From assembly GCA_963658575.1 (NCBI GenBank), contig CAVKQB010000027.1, positions 1 through 25,923 on the forward strand: DNA of 25,923 nucleotides. Reading direction: 5' to 3'. Origin of the DNA: W0P28-013 sp963658575. Lineage in GTDB: Bacteria; Bacteroidota; Bacteroidia; Bacteroidales; Paludibacteraceae. Under the pieces are notes generated by a model. It was not told where the DNA came from. It did no database searches and saw only the letters and a list, made by a program, of their open reading frames with translations. The position numbers were made by a program, and so were the translations under genes. Shown piece after piece: positions 5,772-13,682 of the stretch. Numbering within the stretch: position 1 is the stretch's first letter; the number at the start of each line of letters is the position of its first letter.

Positions 5772-7046
5772 ATGAGAAAGTACAAACAGCGAATAGTAGA
5801 TGCCCTGCTCGACCGCAAACTGCAGGGGAAAGGTGCCGTTTTGTTGGAAGGCCCCAAATGGTGCGGCAAGACTACGACCGCCAAAAAAAAGGCCAAGACA
5901 GTGCTCGATTTGGGAAATACAGTCGTGCTTCGCGATGCCCTCGAAATCTACCAGGTCAAGCCGATGTCGTTGTTGGAGGGGGCAACGCCCAAATTGATAG
6001 ACGAGTGGCAAAGCATTCCTGAATTGTGGGATATGGTTCGCTCCGAAGTTGACAATAGGGACGAGGTGGCGCAATTTATCCTTACAGGCAGTAGCACGCC
6101 CATCGAATTGGAAAAGTTGCGGCACAGCGGAAACGGGCGCATCGGGCGATTAAATATGCGCACCATGAGTCTGTGGGAATCGGGCGAATCGACAGGCTCT
6201 GTGTCGCTCGGCGCTTTGTTTGACGGTGTGGAGTTCGAACCGCAGGACAATCCTTTGGATTTGGGGCAAATCGCCTATTTGCTGTGCCGTGGAGGTTGGC
6301 CGCAGACTACATTTCTGAAAGGGGAGGTGGCGCTGGAACAGGCGCGCGACTACTACGAAACCATCTACAAGGCCGACATCCTGCGCATCGACAAGGTTCG
6401 CCGCAACAGCGAACGCACACGCCTGTTGCTCCGTTCTTACGCCCGCAATGTAGCAACGGCCATAAGTTTCAGTAAAATGGCTGCTGATATCAAAGAGAAC
6501 GATAATGCATCAATTACCTACGAAACGATTTCGGATTACATAGACGCGCTGAAAAAACTTTTTGTGTTGGAAGATGCGCCTGCATGGAATCCGAATTTGC
6601 GGAGTAAGACGGCTATTCAGTCGTCGGAAGTCCGCTATTTTAGCGATCCGAGTATTGCAGTGGCTGCATTGGGCATAGGGCCAAACGACTTGGAAAACGA
6701 TTTGCAGACCTTTGGACTGCTCTTCGAAAACATGGCAATACGCGACCTGCGGGTTTATGCAGATGCTTTGGACGGAAACATCCGTCATTTCCGCGATGCG
6801 GACGGGCTGGAATGCGATGCCGTTTTGCACAGGCGCAACGGGTCTTACGGATTGATAGAAATAAAACTCGGCGGACCGGACAACATCGACAAAGCCGCTG
6901 CCGCATTGCACTCTCTTGCCGCAAAAATCAACACCGACAAGATGAAAAAGCCTGCGTTCCTGTTGGTTTTGACGGCTATCGGACAATATGCCTACCGCAG
7001 AAACGATGGCGTATATGTAATCCCGATCGGCTGTCTCAAACCATAG
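5772..7046 (+). CDS. AAA-type ATPase with C-terminal DUF4143 domain
   Basis: This 424-aa cytoplasmic protein belongs to the common prokaryotic family of P-loop ATPases fused to DUF4143, of uncertain role. Walker A is GPKWCGKTT at residues 27-35, Walker B is LIDEWQ at 75-80, and a sensor-1-like string FILTGSST sits at 102-109. The C-terminal part has a PD-(D/E)XK-like pattern, with Asp349 and then Glu363-x-Lys365 in LIEIKLGG, so a nuclease-like fold is possible. The gene has its own promoter and a 23-bp repeat array upstream, so it may be regulated separately from the methylase. It sits between the methylase and the DUF262-HNH gene. That context suggests a defence or mobile-island role, but this family also occurs alone. 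Function is not established. Confidence 0.85.
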   Translation: MRKYKQRIVDALLDRKLQGKGAVLLEGPKWCGKTTTAKKKAKTVLDLGNTVVLRDALEIYQVKPMSLLEGATPKLIDEWQSIPELWDMVRSEVDNRDEVAQFILTGSSTPIELEKLRHSGNGRIGRLNMRTMSLWESGESTGSVSLGALFDGVEFEPQDNPLDLGQIAYLLCRGGWPQTTFLKGEVALEQARDYYETIYKADILRIDKVRRNSERTRLLLRSYARNVATAISFSKMAADIKENDNASITYETISDYIDALKKLFVLEDAPAWNPNLRSKTAIQSSEVRYFSDPSIAVAALGIGPNDLENDLQTFGLLFENMAIRDLRVYADALDGNIRHFRDADGLECDAVLHRRNGSYGLIEIKLGGPDNIDKAAAALHSLAAKINTDKMKKPAFLLVLTAIGQYAYRRNDGVYVIPIGCLKP

Positions 7047-7112
7047 CGGCTTGCGCTGCACGACGGGTTCAAGTTTTTCATGAAGAATCAAACAACAAAC
7101 ACTTAACGGAAT

Positions 7113-8282
7113 ATGATGAAGATAGAATTAGTCCCGATTACGGTGCGGGAACTGTGCGCGAGTTACGAGGACTTGTCGGTCAACGAGGAGGGCATTACGG
7201 GCTACGGCGGCAGACTGAATATCCGCCCCAAGTACCAGCGCGAGTTCGTCTACGACGACAAGAAGCGCAACGCCGTCATGGAAACCGTGTGGAACGGCTT
7301 CCCGCTCAATGTGATGTATTGGGTGAAACTCCCCGCCGCACAAGCCGACGCCGAAGACACCGCCCCGCAAAGCCTCTCGGGTGGCGAGCCTCTCGCCTAT
7401 GAACTCCTCGACGGTCAACAGCGCACCATCTCTATCTGCTCGTTCATTGCGGGCGAGTATATGATGACTTTCGACGGTAACCTGCTCGGCTTCGACAATA
7501 TGACGCAGGAGCAGAAAGATCGCATTCTCGATTACCAACTGCAAGTCTATATCTGCGAGGGGACGGACGAGGAGAAACTGCGTTGGTTCCAAACGATTAA
7601 TATCGCAGGCGAGAAACTGACCGAACAGGAGATACGCAACGCCATCTACAACGGGGCGTGGACGACACAGGCGAAGCGCCGCTTCTCCAAGTCGGGCTGC
7701 GTGGCGTATAAGTTAGGCTCGGACTACATGTCGGGTTCGCCCATTCGGCAGGACTATTTCGAGACTGTACTGCGTTGGATAGGGGCTGCGCAAGGGTTGA
7801 GTATTAACGAGTATATGGCACGCCACCAGAACGACAACGACGCCGACGAACTGTGGCAGTACTTCCAGAATGTCATCAATTGGGTGCGCGTGCATTTCAC
7901 CAAACTCTATAAGAAAGAGATGAAGACGGTGGAGTGGGGCTTGCTCTATAACCGCTATCGGGACACCCTGCTGACCGCCACGGCGTTGGGCGATGAGGTA
8001 GCCCGCCTGATGCGCGATTCCGATGTGCAGCGCAAGTCGGGAATCTTCGAGTATGTGTTCGACCACGACATCCGCCACTTGGGTATTCGCGCATTCGACG
8101 ACAATACCAAGCGGGAGGTGTACGAGCGACAAGGAGGCGTCTGCCCGCTCTGCGGCAAGCATTTCGAGATAGAGGAGATGGAAGCCGACCACATCACCCC
8201 ATGGGTCGAGGGTGGCCGCACCATCACTGACAACTGCCAGATGCTCTGCCGCTCCTGCAACCGCCACAAAAGCTGCAAGTGA
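7113..8282 (+). CDS. DUF262 and HNH endonuclease domain protein
   Basis: The 389-aa protein combines an N-terminal DUF262 domain (GmrS/ParB-like nucleotidase fold) with a C-terminal HNH nuclease. The DUF262 signature appears as YQREFVY at residues 41-47 and DGQQRT at 100-105. The HNH module occupies residues 344-389, with zinc-type pairs CPLC (344-347) and CRSC (379-382), ADH at 358-360 and Asn374. This architecture occurs in modification-dependent and phage-restriction nucleases such as the GmrSD group. It follows the ATPase gene by 66 nt and lies 1.5 kb after the EcoRI-type methylase. The methylase plus this nuclease plausibly form a restriction-modification or defence unit. Start at 7113 or the second Met at 7116. 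The DNA target and whether it cleaves modified DNA cannot be told from sequence. Confidence 0.87.
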   Translation: MMKIELVPITVRELCASYEDLSVNEEGITGYGGRLNIRPKYQREFVYDDKKRNAVMETVWNGFPLNVMYWVKLPAAQADAEDTAPQSLSGGEPLAYELLDGQQRTISICSFIAGEYMMTFDGNLLGFDNMTQEQKDRILDYQLQVYICEGTDEEKLRWFQTINIAGEKLTEQEIRNAIYNGAWTTQAKRRFSKSGCVAYKLGSDYMSGSPIRQDYFETVLRWIGAAQGLSINEYMARHQNDNDADELWQYFQNVINWVRVHFTKLYKKEMKTVEWGLLYNRYRDTLLTATALGDEVARLMRDSDVQRKSGIFEYVFDHDIRHLGIRAFDDNTKREVYERQGGVCPLCGKHFEIEEMEADHITPWVEGGRTITDNCQMLCRSCNRHKSCK

Positions 8283-8283
8283 A

Positions 8284-8458
8284 CAAAATTTCAGATTCCA
8301 AATTTCAAATTGTCGCATTAAACCAAATCCACAATAAAACGCCCCCAACGGACTTTCAACTTTATAGACTTTTTAACTTTATACACTTTCACACTTTCAT
8401 ACTTTCACACTTTCATACTTTCACACTTTCATACTTTCACACTTTCAAACTAATTTCG
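8284..8458 (+). repeat. Intergenic repeat module leading to the TPP-riboswitch promoter
   Basis: An ATTTCAGATT/ATTTCAAATTGTCG block is followed by ACTTTATAGACTT-type units and a run of alternating ACTTTCAC and ACTTTCAT octamers (about 8375-8450), ending CTTTCAAACTA. The order and direction relative to the promoter match the modules at 17625-17935 and 24835-25260 read on the minus strand. There is no gene in 8283-8615 apart from the leader. Confidence 0.75.
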
Positions 8459-8466
8459 TATCTTTG
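8459..8466 (+). promoter_or_regulatory. Promoter -7 element for the TonB receptor gene
   Basis: TATCTTTG directly follows the octamer array. Transcription would begin at about 8473, right at the 5' edge of the TPP aptamer. Confidence 0.8.
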
Positions 8467-8470
8467 CAGC

Positions 8471-8610
8471 GCAATTTTTGGGGGTGCCTTCCAGAAGGCT
8501 GAGATTATACCCTTTGAACCTGCGCAGGTAATGCTGCGAAGGGAAAAAGCATGGTTGTGCCCACTCTTGGGCAGCCTCCAAAAATGGTGTAGAAACAAAT
8601 TTTTGGAGGT
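8471..8610 (+). promoter_or_regulatory. TPP riboswitch (THI element) with SD-sequestering platform
   Basis: The aptamer carries the conserved THI-box strings GGGGTGCC, GGCTGAGAT, ATACCC, TGAACCTG and GGTAATG, then AGGGAAAAAGC, spanning about 8471-8550. Downstream, CCTCCAAAAAT (8575-8585) can pair perfectly with ATTTTTGGAGG (8599-8609), burying the GGAGG Shine-Dalgarno 6 nt before the ATG. The same CCTCCAAAAA can instead pair with TTTTTGGGGG (8475-8484), which belongs to aptamer helices P1/P2. So TPP binding should free CCTCCAAAAA to hide the SD (OFF), and absence of TPP should expose it (ON). The mechanism is inferred from pairing only. Confidence 0.95.
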
Positions 8611-8615
8611 AAAAT

Positions 8616-10859
8616 ATGAAAAAATCAGTACTATTTTTCTGCACACTCTGCACCGCCGCACTGACGGCGCAAGAGTCGGCCGACACGGTTGCCTTGCGTG
8701 GCGAACTGGACGAAATCGTCGTGTCGTCGATTCGACTGAAAAACGAAACGCCGCTCATCACGCAAAACTATTCCGAGGCGCAACTGCAACAGCAGAACAC
8801 AGGCGTGAATCTACCCTATCTACTCACGCTCACACCATCGCTTGTGGTTACGAGCGACGACGGATTGGGTGTTGGCTACACCTATTTCCGTGTGCGCGGC
8901 ACCGACCAAAGCCGCATCAACATGACGGTGAACGGCGTGCCGCTGAACGATGGTGAATCGCAAACGGTGTTCTGGGTGAACATGACCGACATGGCTTCGT
9001 CGATGAGCGAGGTGAGCGTGCAACGCGGCGTAGGCACATCGACCAACGGCGCATCGGCTTTTGGCGCGTCGGTGAATATGCTTACCGACAAAGCCCAACC
9101 GCGCCCCTACGCTTCGCTGACGTTCAATGGCGGCATGTACAACACCTTCCGCGAAAGTGCGAAACTCGGCACAGGACTGATGGACAACGGCTTCGCATTC
9201 GATGCGCGCGTGTCGAAAGTGAATAGCGACGGCTATCTGGAACGCGCCACTTCCGACCTGTTTTCGTACTACGCTTCGGGCGCATGGTATGGCGACAATA
9301 CGATGGTGAAACTCCTGTTGTTCGGCGGCAAGGAAAAAACCTACATGGCGTGGAACGGCATCGATGGCGAAACGCTCAAAACCAACCGCCGCTACAATTC
9401 GGCCGGACAATATATCGACGACAATGGCGACACCGCCTACTACGACAACCAAACCGATAACTACGCGCAACAACATGCGCAATTACTTGTATCTCACCGA
9501 TTTACGACAAATTGGAGCCTGAATGCAGCGTTGCACTACACACACGGCGGCGGCTATTACGAGCAGTATAAAGAGAACAAGAAATTGACCGCTTTTGGTC
9601 TTGAAAATTTTACCGATACGGCAGGGAATGTGATAAAAAAGTCGGACATTATCGGTCAAAAACATCTGAACAACCATTTTTACGGTGGCGTGCTGGCCGT
9701 AAATTTCGAAAATAGTGCCGTGAAAGCCACGCTCGGTGGTGCGGTGAACAACTACCAAGGCGCACATTGGGGCAATGTGCTGTGGGTGCGCAACTACAAC
9801 CGTAGCATTCCGAAAGACTACGAATACTACCGCAATCGTGCCGATAAGTTCGACGCAAATGTTTATCTGAAAGCGAATTGGCAGATAATCAGCGGCTTAC
9901 AACTCTATGGCGATGTGCAATACCGCTATGTCGATTATAAAATCAGCGGCATCAACGACGAAGATCTGCAGGAAATCCCCATTCACGAACGTTTTCATTT
10001 TGTCAATCCGAAGGCGGGCATCTCGTACAACAACAGCGGTCACAACGCAAGTTTCAGTTTTGCCATCGCCAACCGCGAACCGACACGCAAAAATTACACC
10101 GAAGCGGGACTGAACGACGTGCCACGGTCGGAACGGCTCTACGACTATGAACTCGGCTACAATTACACGCACCGCCTGTTCCACGTCGGCACCAACCTCT
10201 ACTACATGGACTACGACAACCAATTGGTACTGACCGGCAAAATGAGCGACACGGGCGCATATCTCACCAAAAACGTGAAAGATTCGTACCGCATGGGCAT
10301 CGAACTGCTGCTGGGCGTAACGCCGTGCGACTGGTTTCGCTGGGACGGCAGCCTAACGCTGAGTTGCAACAAAATCCGCAATTACGACGATTGGGTCGAC
10401 GATTGGGATGCCGATTGGAACGACCCCGAAGTGGTGGCCAACGACGGACAACGACACGTGGAATACGGCAATACCGACATCGCTTTCTCGCCAAGCATCA
10501 CGGCTGTGAGCAATTTTCAGTTCGACATAAAGGGCTTCAATGCGCTGTTTCAAACCAACTATGTGGGCAAACAATATCTCGACAATACGCAAAATTCAGC
10601 GGCGATGCTCAAAGGTTATTGCGTGAATAATCTGCATTTGTCCTATCAGATTCCGATAAAACGCGTGCTGAAAAATCTCACCGTTTCGGTGCAGATAAAC
10701 AATCTGTTCAACACAAAATATGTATCGAACGGAGGCTCGTACGGTTACTTTTCGGGCGTGAAAGGCGGCCAATTTACACCTGAAAATCAGCAATATACGC
10801 CTTGGTACTACGCCCAAGCCGGCATCAACGTGCATGCGGGCTTTACCATCGATTTTTGA
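8616..10859 (+). CDS. TonB-dependent outer-membrane receptor, probable thiamine importer
   Basis: This 747-aa outer-membrane protein has a signal peptide (MKKSVLFFCTLCTAALTAQ), a TonB-box/plug region at about residues 30-165 (LDEIVVSSIR, YFRVRGTDQSRINMTVNGVP, VQRGVGTSTNGASAFGASVN) and a long beta-barrel ending in VHAGFTIDF with a terminal Phe. There is no carboxypeptidase-like N-terminal extension and no SusD partner, so it is not a classical SusC pair. The TPP riboswitch directly upstream indicates a thiamine-related substrate. TPP-controlled outer-membrane thiamine receptors of this kind are known in Bacteroides. The strong GGAGG ribosome-binding site fixes the start at 8616. It is monocistronic and ends at a shared terminator before convergent rseP. 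Confidence 0.92.
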   Translation: MKKSVLFFCTLCTAALTAQESADTVALRGELDEIVVSSIRLKNETPLITQNYSEAQLQQQNTGVNLPYLLTLTPSLVVTSDDGLGVGYTYFRVRGTDQSRINMTVNGVPLNDGESQTVFWVNMTDMASSMSEVSVQRGVGTSTNGASAFGASVNMLTDKAQPRPYASLTFNGGMYNTFRESAKLGTGLMDNGFAFDARVSKVNSDGYLERATSDLFSYYASGAWYGDNTMVKLLLFGGKEKTYMAWNGIDGETLKTNRRYNSAGQYIDDNGDTAYYDNQTDNYAQQHAQLLVSHRFTTNWSLNAALHYTHGGGYYEQYKENKKLTAFGLENFTDTAGNVIKKSDIIGQKHLNNHFYGGVLAVNFENSAVKATLGGAVNNYQGAHWGNVLWVRNYNRSIPKDYEYYRNRADKFDANVYLKANWQIISGLQLYGDVQYRYVDYKISGINDEDLQEIPIHERFHFVNPKAGISYNNSGHNASFSFAIANREPTRKNYTEAGLNDVPRSERLYDYELGYNYTHRLFHVGTNLYYMDYDNQLVLTGKMSDTGAYLTKNVKDSYRMGIELLLGVTPCDWFRWDGSLTLSCNKIRNYDDWVDDWDADWNDPEVVANDGQRHVEYGNTDIAFSPSITAVSNFQFDIKGFNALFQTNYVGKQYLDNTQNSAAMLKGYCVNNLHLSYQIPIKRVLKNLTVSVQINNLFNTKYVSNGGSYGYFSGVKGGQFTPENQQYTPWYYAQAGINVHAGFTIDF

Positions 10860-10872
10860 TGCGGCAAGGCAA

Positions 10873-10915
10873 CAAAAAAAGCGGTTACTCCCGAAAAGAG
10901 CAGCCGTTTTTGTTT
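10873..10915. terminator. Bidirectional terminator between the receptor gene and rseP
   Basis: CGGTTACTC pairs with GAGCAGCCG (one mismatch and one G-T pair), flanked by an A-tract on the 5' side and TTTTTGTTTT on the 3' side. It lies between the two convergent genes and can serve both. Confidence 0.75.
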
Positions 10916-10925
10916 TCGGCATCGG

Positions 10926-12422
10926 CTATTTCAGCAACAATTTGTAGATGTCGTTGCCGTTGGCGAAAATCAACAGCGCCAGCAGCAGCGCAAAACCGAT
11001 GTTGAGCGAAATCTCCATAAAACGGTCGCTCGGCTTGCGGCGGAAAATCATTTCGTAGAGCAGGAAAAGCACGTAACCGCCGTCCAAAATAGGAATTGGC
11101 AGTATGTTCATGAACGCCAGAATGACCGACAAGAACGCCGTCATGTTCCAAAATGCCGCCCAATCCCACATGGCTGGGAACAAATTGCCGATGGCACCGA
11201 AACCGCCAAGACTTTTTGCGCCCTCCTTGGTGAAGACGAGCCTAAACTGTTTGACGTACGACCCAAGCACGTCGCACATCATCTCCCAACCCGCTGGAAT
11301 CGCGGCGAAAAAGCCGTATTCGGTGCGCTCGAGTTGGAAATAGGCACTCAAATCGCTGCGGAGATAGATGCCCAATTTGCCGTCGGCACCAACGGTGATG
11401 CTGTCGGTAACGGTTTCGCCGTTGCGCACGAATGTGATGTCGGTGCGCTGCCCTGCAAGTGCCGCAAGTTCGCGCGCTATTTCGCCATAGGTGCAGAGCG
11501 GTTTGCCGTTCAGCCCGATGATGCTGTCGCCATCGTGCAAACCGATGGAATCGGCAGGCGAATGGATTACTGCATCTTGCACAACAAAGGGTATTCGCAA
11601 CTCTAAAAAGTTGGCCTCTTCGGCGGCCAAAAGTTGCTGCGCAAAGTCGGTGGGAACCACTATGAGCGTGTCGGCACCATTGTGGCGCAGCAGCACATTT
11701 TGTTTGCCTTCGACCAAAATTTTTTCGATGGCATCGTGTGCAAACCGCACGCTGTCGCCATCGACTGCCAAAATGACATCGCCGTTCGAGAAGCCATATT
11801 TTTGTGCCGTGGCGCAATAGTCGTAGCCGAGGTAGGCGTTTTGCATGGGCAGTTCGGATTTGCCCCAATGCCCCAGCATGGCGGCGTAGATGACGATGGC
11901 GGCCACAAAATTCATTAGCACGCCGCCCGTGATGATGAACAGGCGTTGCCACGCCGGACGCGAGCGGTATTCCCACGGTTGCGGTTGGCTGGCGAGTTGC
12001 GATTGGTCGGTGGTTTCGTCCACCATGCCGTCGATGGCGCAGTAGCCACCCAGCGGCACCCACCCGATGCCCCATTCGGTCGATTCGGGATAACGGCGCC
12101 AATCGTCGTCGGGCAGAGCCGCCAATTCGTCGGCCGAAAGCGGTTCGTATATCGGTTTGCCTTTTTTGTCGGTTACTTCATGCCCCCAAGCGTCGATTTT
12201 TGGTTTTGTGCTTGGAGCAACATTGGGCGCAAACCAGCGTGCGCGCCATTTTCCGCCGATTTTTTTGAAGCGTACAATTGAAAATTTTGGATTGAAAAAG
12301 AGATAAAACTTGTTGACGCGCACTTTGAATAGCCGAGCGAAACCGAAATGTCCGAGTTCGTGGACGAAGACCAAGATGGACAACGCCAAAATGAGTTGTG
12401 CGGCTTTGATGAGAAAAGTCAT
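10926..12422 (-). CDS. rseP: RIP metalloprotease RseP (site-2 protease)
   Basis: This 498-aa polytopic inner-membrane zinc protease should perform intramembrane cleavage, classically of anti-sigma factors or leftover signal peptides. The active site HELGH is at residues 21-25 in the first membrane helix, and the second motif LDG is at 446-448 (NILPIPILDGG). Between them lie an extra cytoplasmic segment at about 50-130, a transmembrane helix (ITGGVLMNFVAAIVIYAAML) and PDZ-like regions (about 200-260 and 285-350, including HDGDSIIGLNGKPL). The length exceeds E. coli RseP (450 aa), as is usual for Bacteroidota homologues. It starts 29 nt after dxr, an order (dxr-rseP) common in many bacteria. 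Confidence 0.94.
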   Translation of the reverse strand: MTFLIKAAQLILALSILVFVHELGHFGFARLFKVRVNKFYLFFNPKFSIVRFKKIGGKWRARWFAPNVAPSTKPKIDAWGHEVTDKKGKPIYEPLSADELAALPDDDWRRYPESTEWGIGWVPLGGYCAIDGMVDETTDQSQLASQPQPWEYRSRPAWQRLFIITGGVLMNFVAAIVIYAAMLGHWGKSELPMQNAYLGYDYCATAQKYGFSNGDVILAVDGDSVRFAHDAIEKILVEGKQNVLLRHNGADTLIVVPTDFAQQLLAAEEANFLELRIPFVVQDAVIHSPADSIGLHDGDSIIGLNGKPLCTYGEIARELAALAGQRTDITFVRNGETVTDSITVGADGKLGIYLRSDLSAYFQLERTEYGFFAAIPAGWEMMCDVLGSYVKQFRLVFTKEGAKSLGGFGAIGNLFPAMWDWAAFWNMTAFLSVILAFMNILPIPILDGGYVLFLLYEMIFRRKPSDRFMEISLNIGFALLLALLIFANGNDIYKLLLK

Positions 12423-12451
12423 GGTTCGTTTGAGTTAAAAAAGATGTTTTT

Positions 12452-13624
12452 TTAGGGTTTCTTGTTCAATTTTTCGACGAGTTCGCCCGCCATTTTTCTG
12501 ATTTCGCTGTCGGTTGCCACATAGTCGTCGTAGGTGGGCTGGGCTACGAAATGCGCCTTTCCCATCGTCGCTTCGATGATGTCGCTCATTTGCAAAAAGC
12601 CGATTTTGTCGTTCAGATAGGCGGCCACCACCACTTCGTTGGCGGCGTTCAGCACGCAAGGCATGTTGCCGCCTTTGGCCATCGCATCGAACGCCAAAGC
12701 CAAGTTGCGAAAGCGTTTCACGTCGGGTTTTTCGAATGTCAGTTGCGCGCATTTTGCAAAATCGAGGCGTTCGAACTCGGTTTTTTGCCGCGTTGGGAAG
12801 GTCAGCGCATACTCTATCGGCAGCCGCATGTCGGGCACGCCGAGTTGCGCTTTGATGCTGCCGTCGCGGAACTGCACCATCGAATGCACGATGCTTTGCG
12901 GGTGAATCACCACGTCGATTTGCGCCGGCTGCAGGCCAAACAGCCATTTGGCTTCTATCACTTCGAAACCTTTGTTCATCATGCTGGCCGAGTCGATGGT
13001 GATTTTTGCGCCCATGTGCCACGTCGGGTGGCGAAGAGCCTCTTTTGCTGTAACACGAGCAAGGTCTTCGCACGTTTTCGTGCGGAACGGACCGCCCGAC
13101 GCGGTGAGTATGATTTTTTCCACTTCGTCGGGATTTTCGCCCACGAGGCACTGGAATATCGCGCCATGTTCCGAATCGACGGGCAGAATGGCGGCGTGGT
13201 GCTCCACCGTCAATCGGGTGATGAGTTCGCCTGCCACGACGAGCGTTTCTTTGTTGGCCAACGCAATTTTTTTGCCTGCTTCGATGGCGGCAATGGTCGG
13301 TTTCAATCCCGCATAACCCACCATGGCGGTTACCACCGTATCGACCGACGGCAGAGCGGCCACTTCGGCGATGGCATCGCTGCCAGCAAAGGTTTTTATG
13401 GGCAAATCGGCCAGCGCATCTTTCAGTTTATGATAGTGATTTTCGTTGGCCACAACCACGGCTTCGGGGCGAAAACGGCGCGCCTGCTCAATGAGCGCAT
13501 CTACGTTGTTGTTGGCCGTAATGGCGTAAACGTCAAAGAGTTCAGGGTTGGCGGCCACCACGTCGAGTGTCTGCGTGCCAATCGAACCTGTGGAACCAAG
13601 TATTGCTAATCGCTGTTTTGTCAT
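12452..13624 (-). CDS. dxr: 1-deoxy-D-xylulose 5-phosphate reductoisomerase
   Basis: This 390-aa cytoplasmic enzyme converts DXP to MEP with NADPH, the committed step of the non-mevalonate isoprenoid pathway. The N-terminal NADPH loop GSTGSIG is at residues 10-16. Conserved DXR strings include ASGGPFR, DSASMMNKGFEVIEA with the metal and substrate ligands, HPQSIVHSMVQF and LNAANEVVVAAYLN. The open frame extends 14 codons upstream, but MTKQRLAILGS is chosen because it places the Rossmann loop at the usual distance from the N-terminus. It is followed by rseP after 29 nt and preceded by the M23-like gene after about 58 nt, so co-transcription is likely. Confidence 0.95.
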   Translation of the reverse strand: MTKQRLAILGSTGSIGTQTLDVVAANPELFDVYAITANNNVDALIEQARRFRPEAVVVANENHYHKLKDALADLPIKTFAGSDAIAEVAALPSVDTVVTAMVGYAGLKPTIAAIEAGKKIALANKETLVVAGELITRLTVEHHAAILPVDSEHGAIFQCLVGENPDEVEKIILTASGGPFRTKTCEDLARVTAKEALRHPTWHMGAKITIDSASMMNKGFEVIEAKWLFGLQPAQIDVVIHPQSIVHSMVQFRDGSIKAQLGVPDMRLPIEYALTFPTRQKTEFERLDFAKCAQLTFEKPDVKRFRNLALAFDAMAKGGNMPCVLNAANEVVVAAYLNDKIGFLQMSDIIEATMGKAHFVAQPTYDDYVATDSEIRKMAGELVEKLNKKP

Positions 13625-13682
13625 CGCTGAATCTAATTTCAAATTGTCGGTGCTCGCAATCTTCAAATTTTCAAATGATCAT

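Noticed and set aside
8375..8450. Short tandem units as a CRISPR array
   Set aside because: Units are only 8 bp (ACTTTCAC/ACTTTCAT) with no spacers.
12551..13609. 352-aa open frame antisense to dxr
   Set aside because: It is His/Arg/Phe-rich, without motifs, and fully covered by a well-conserved enzyme gene.
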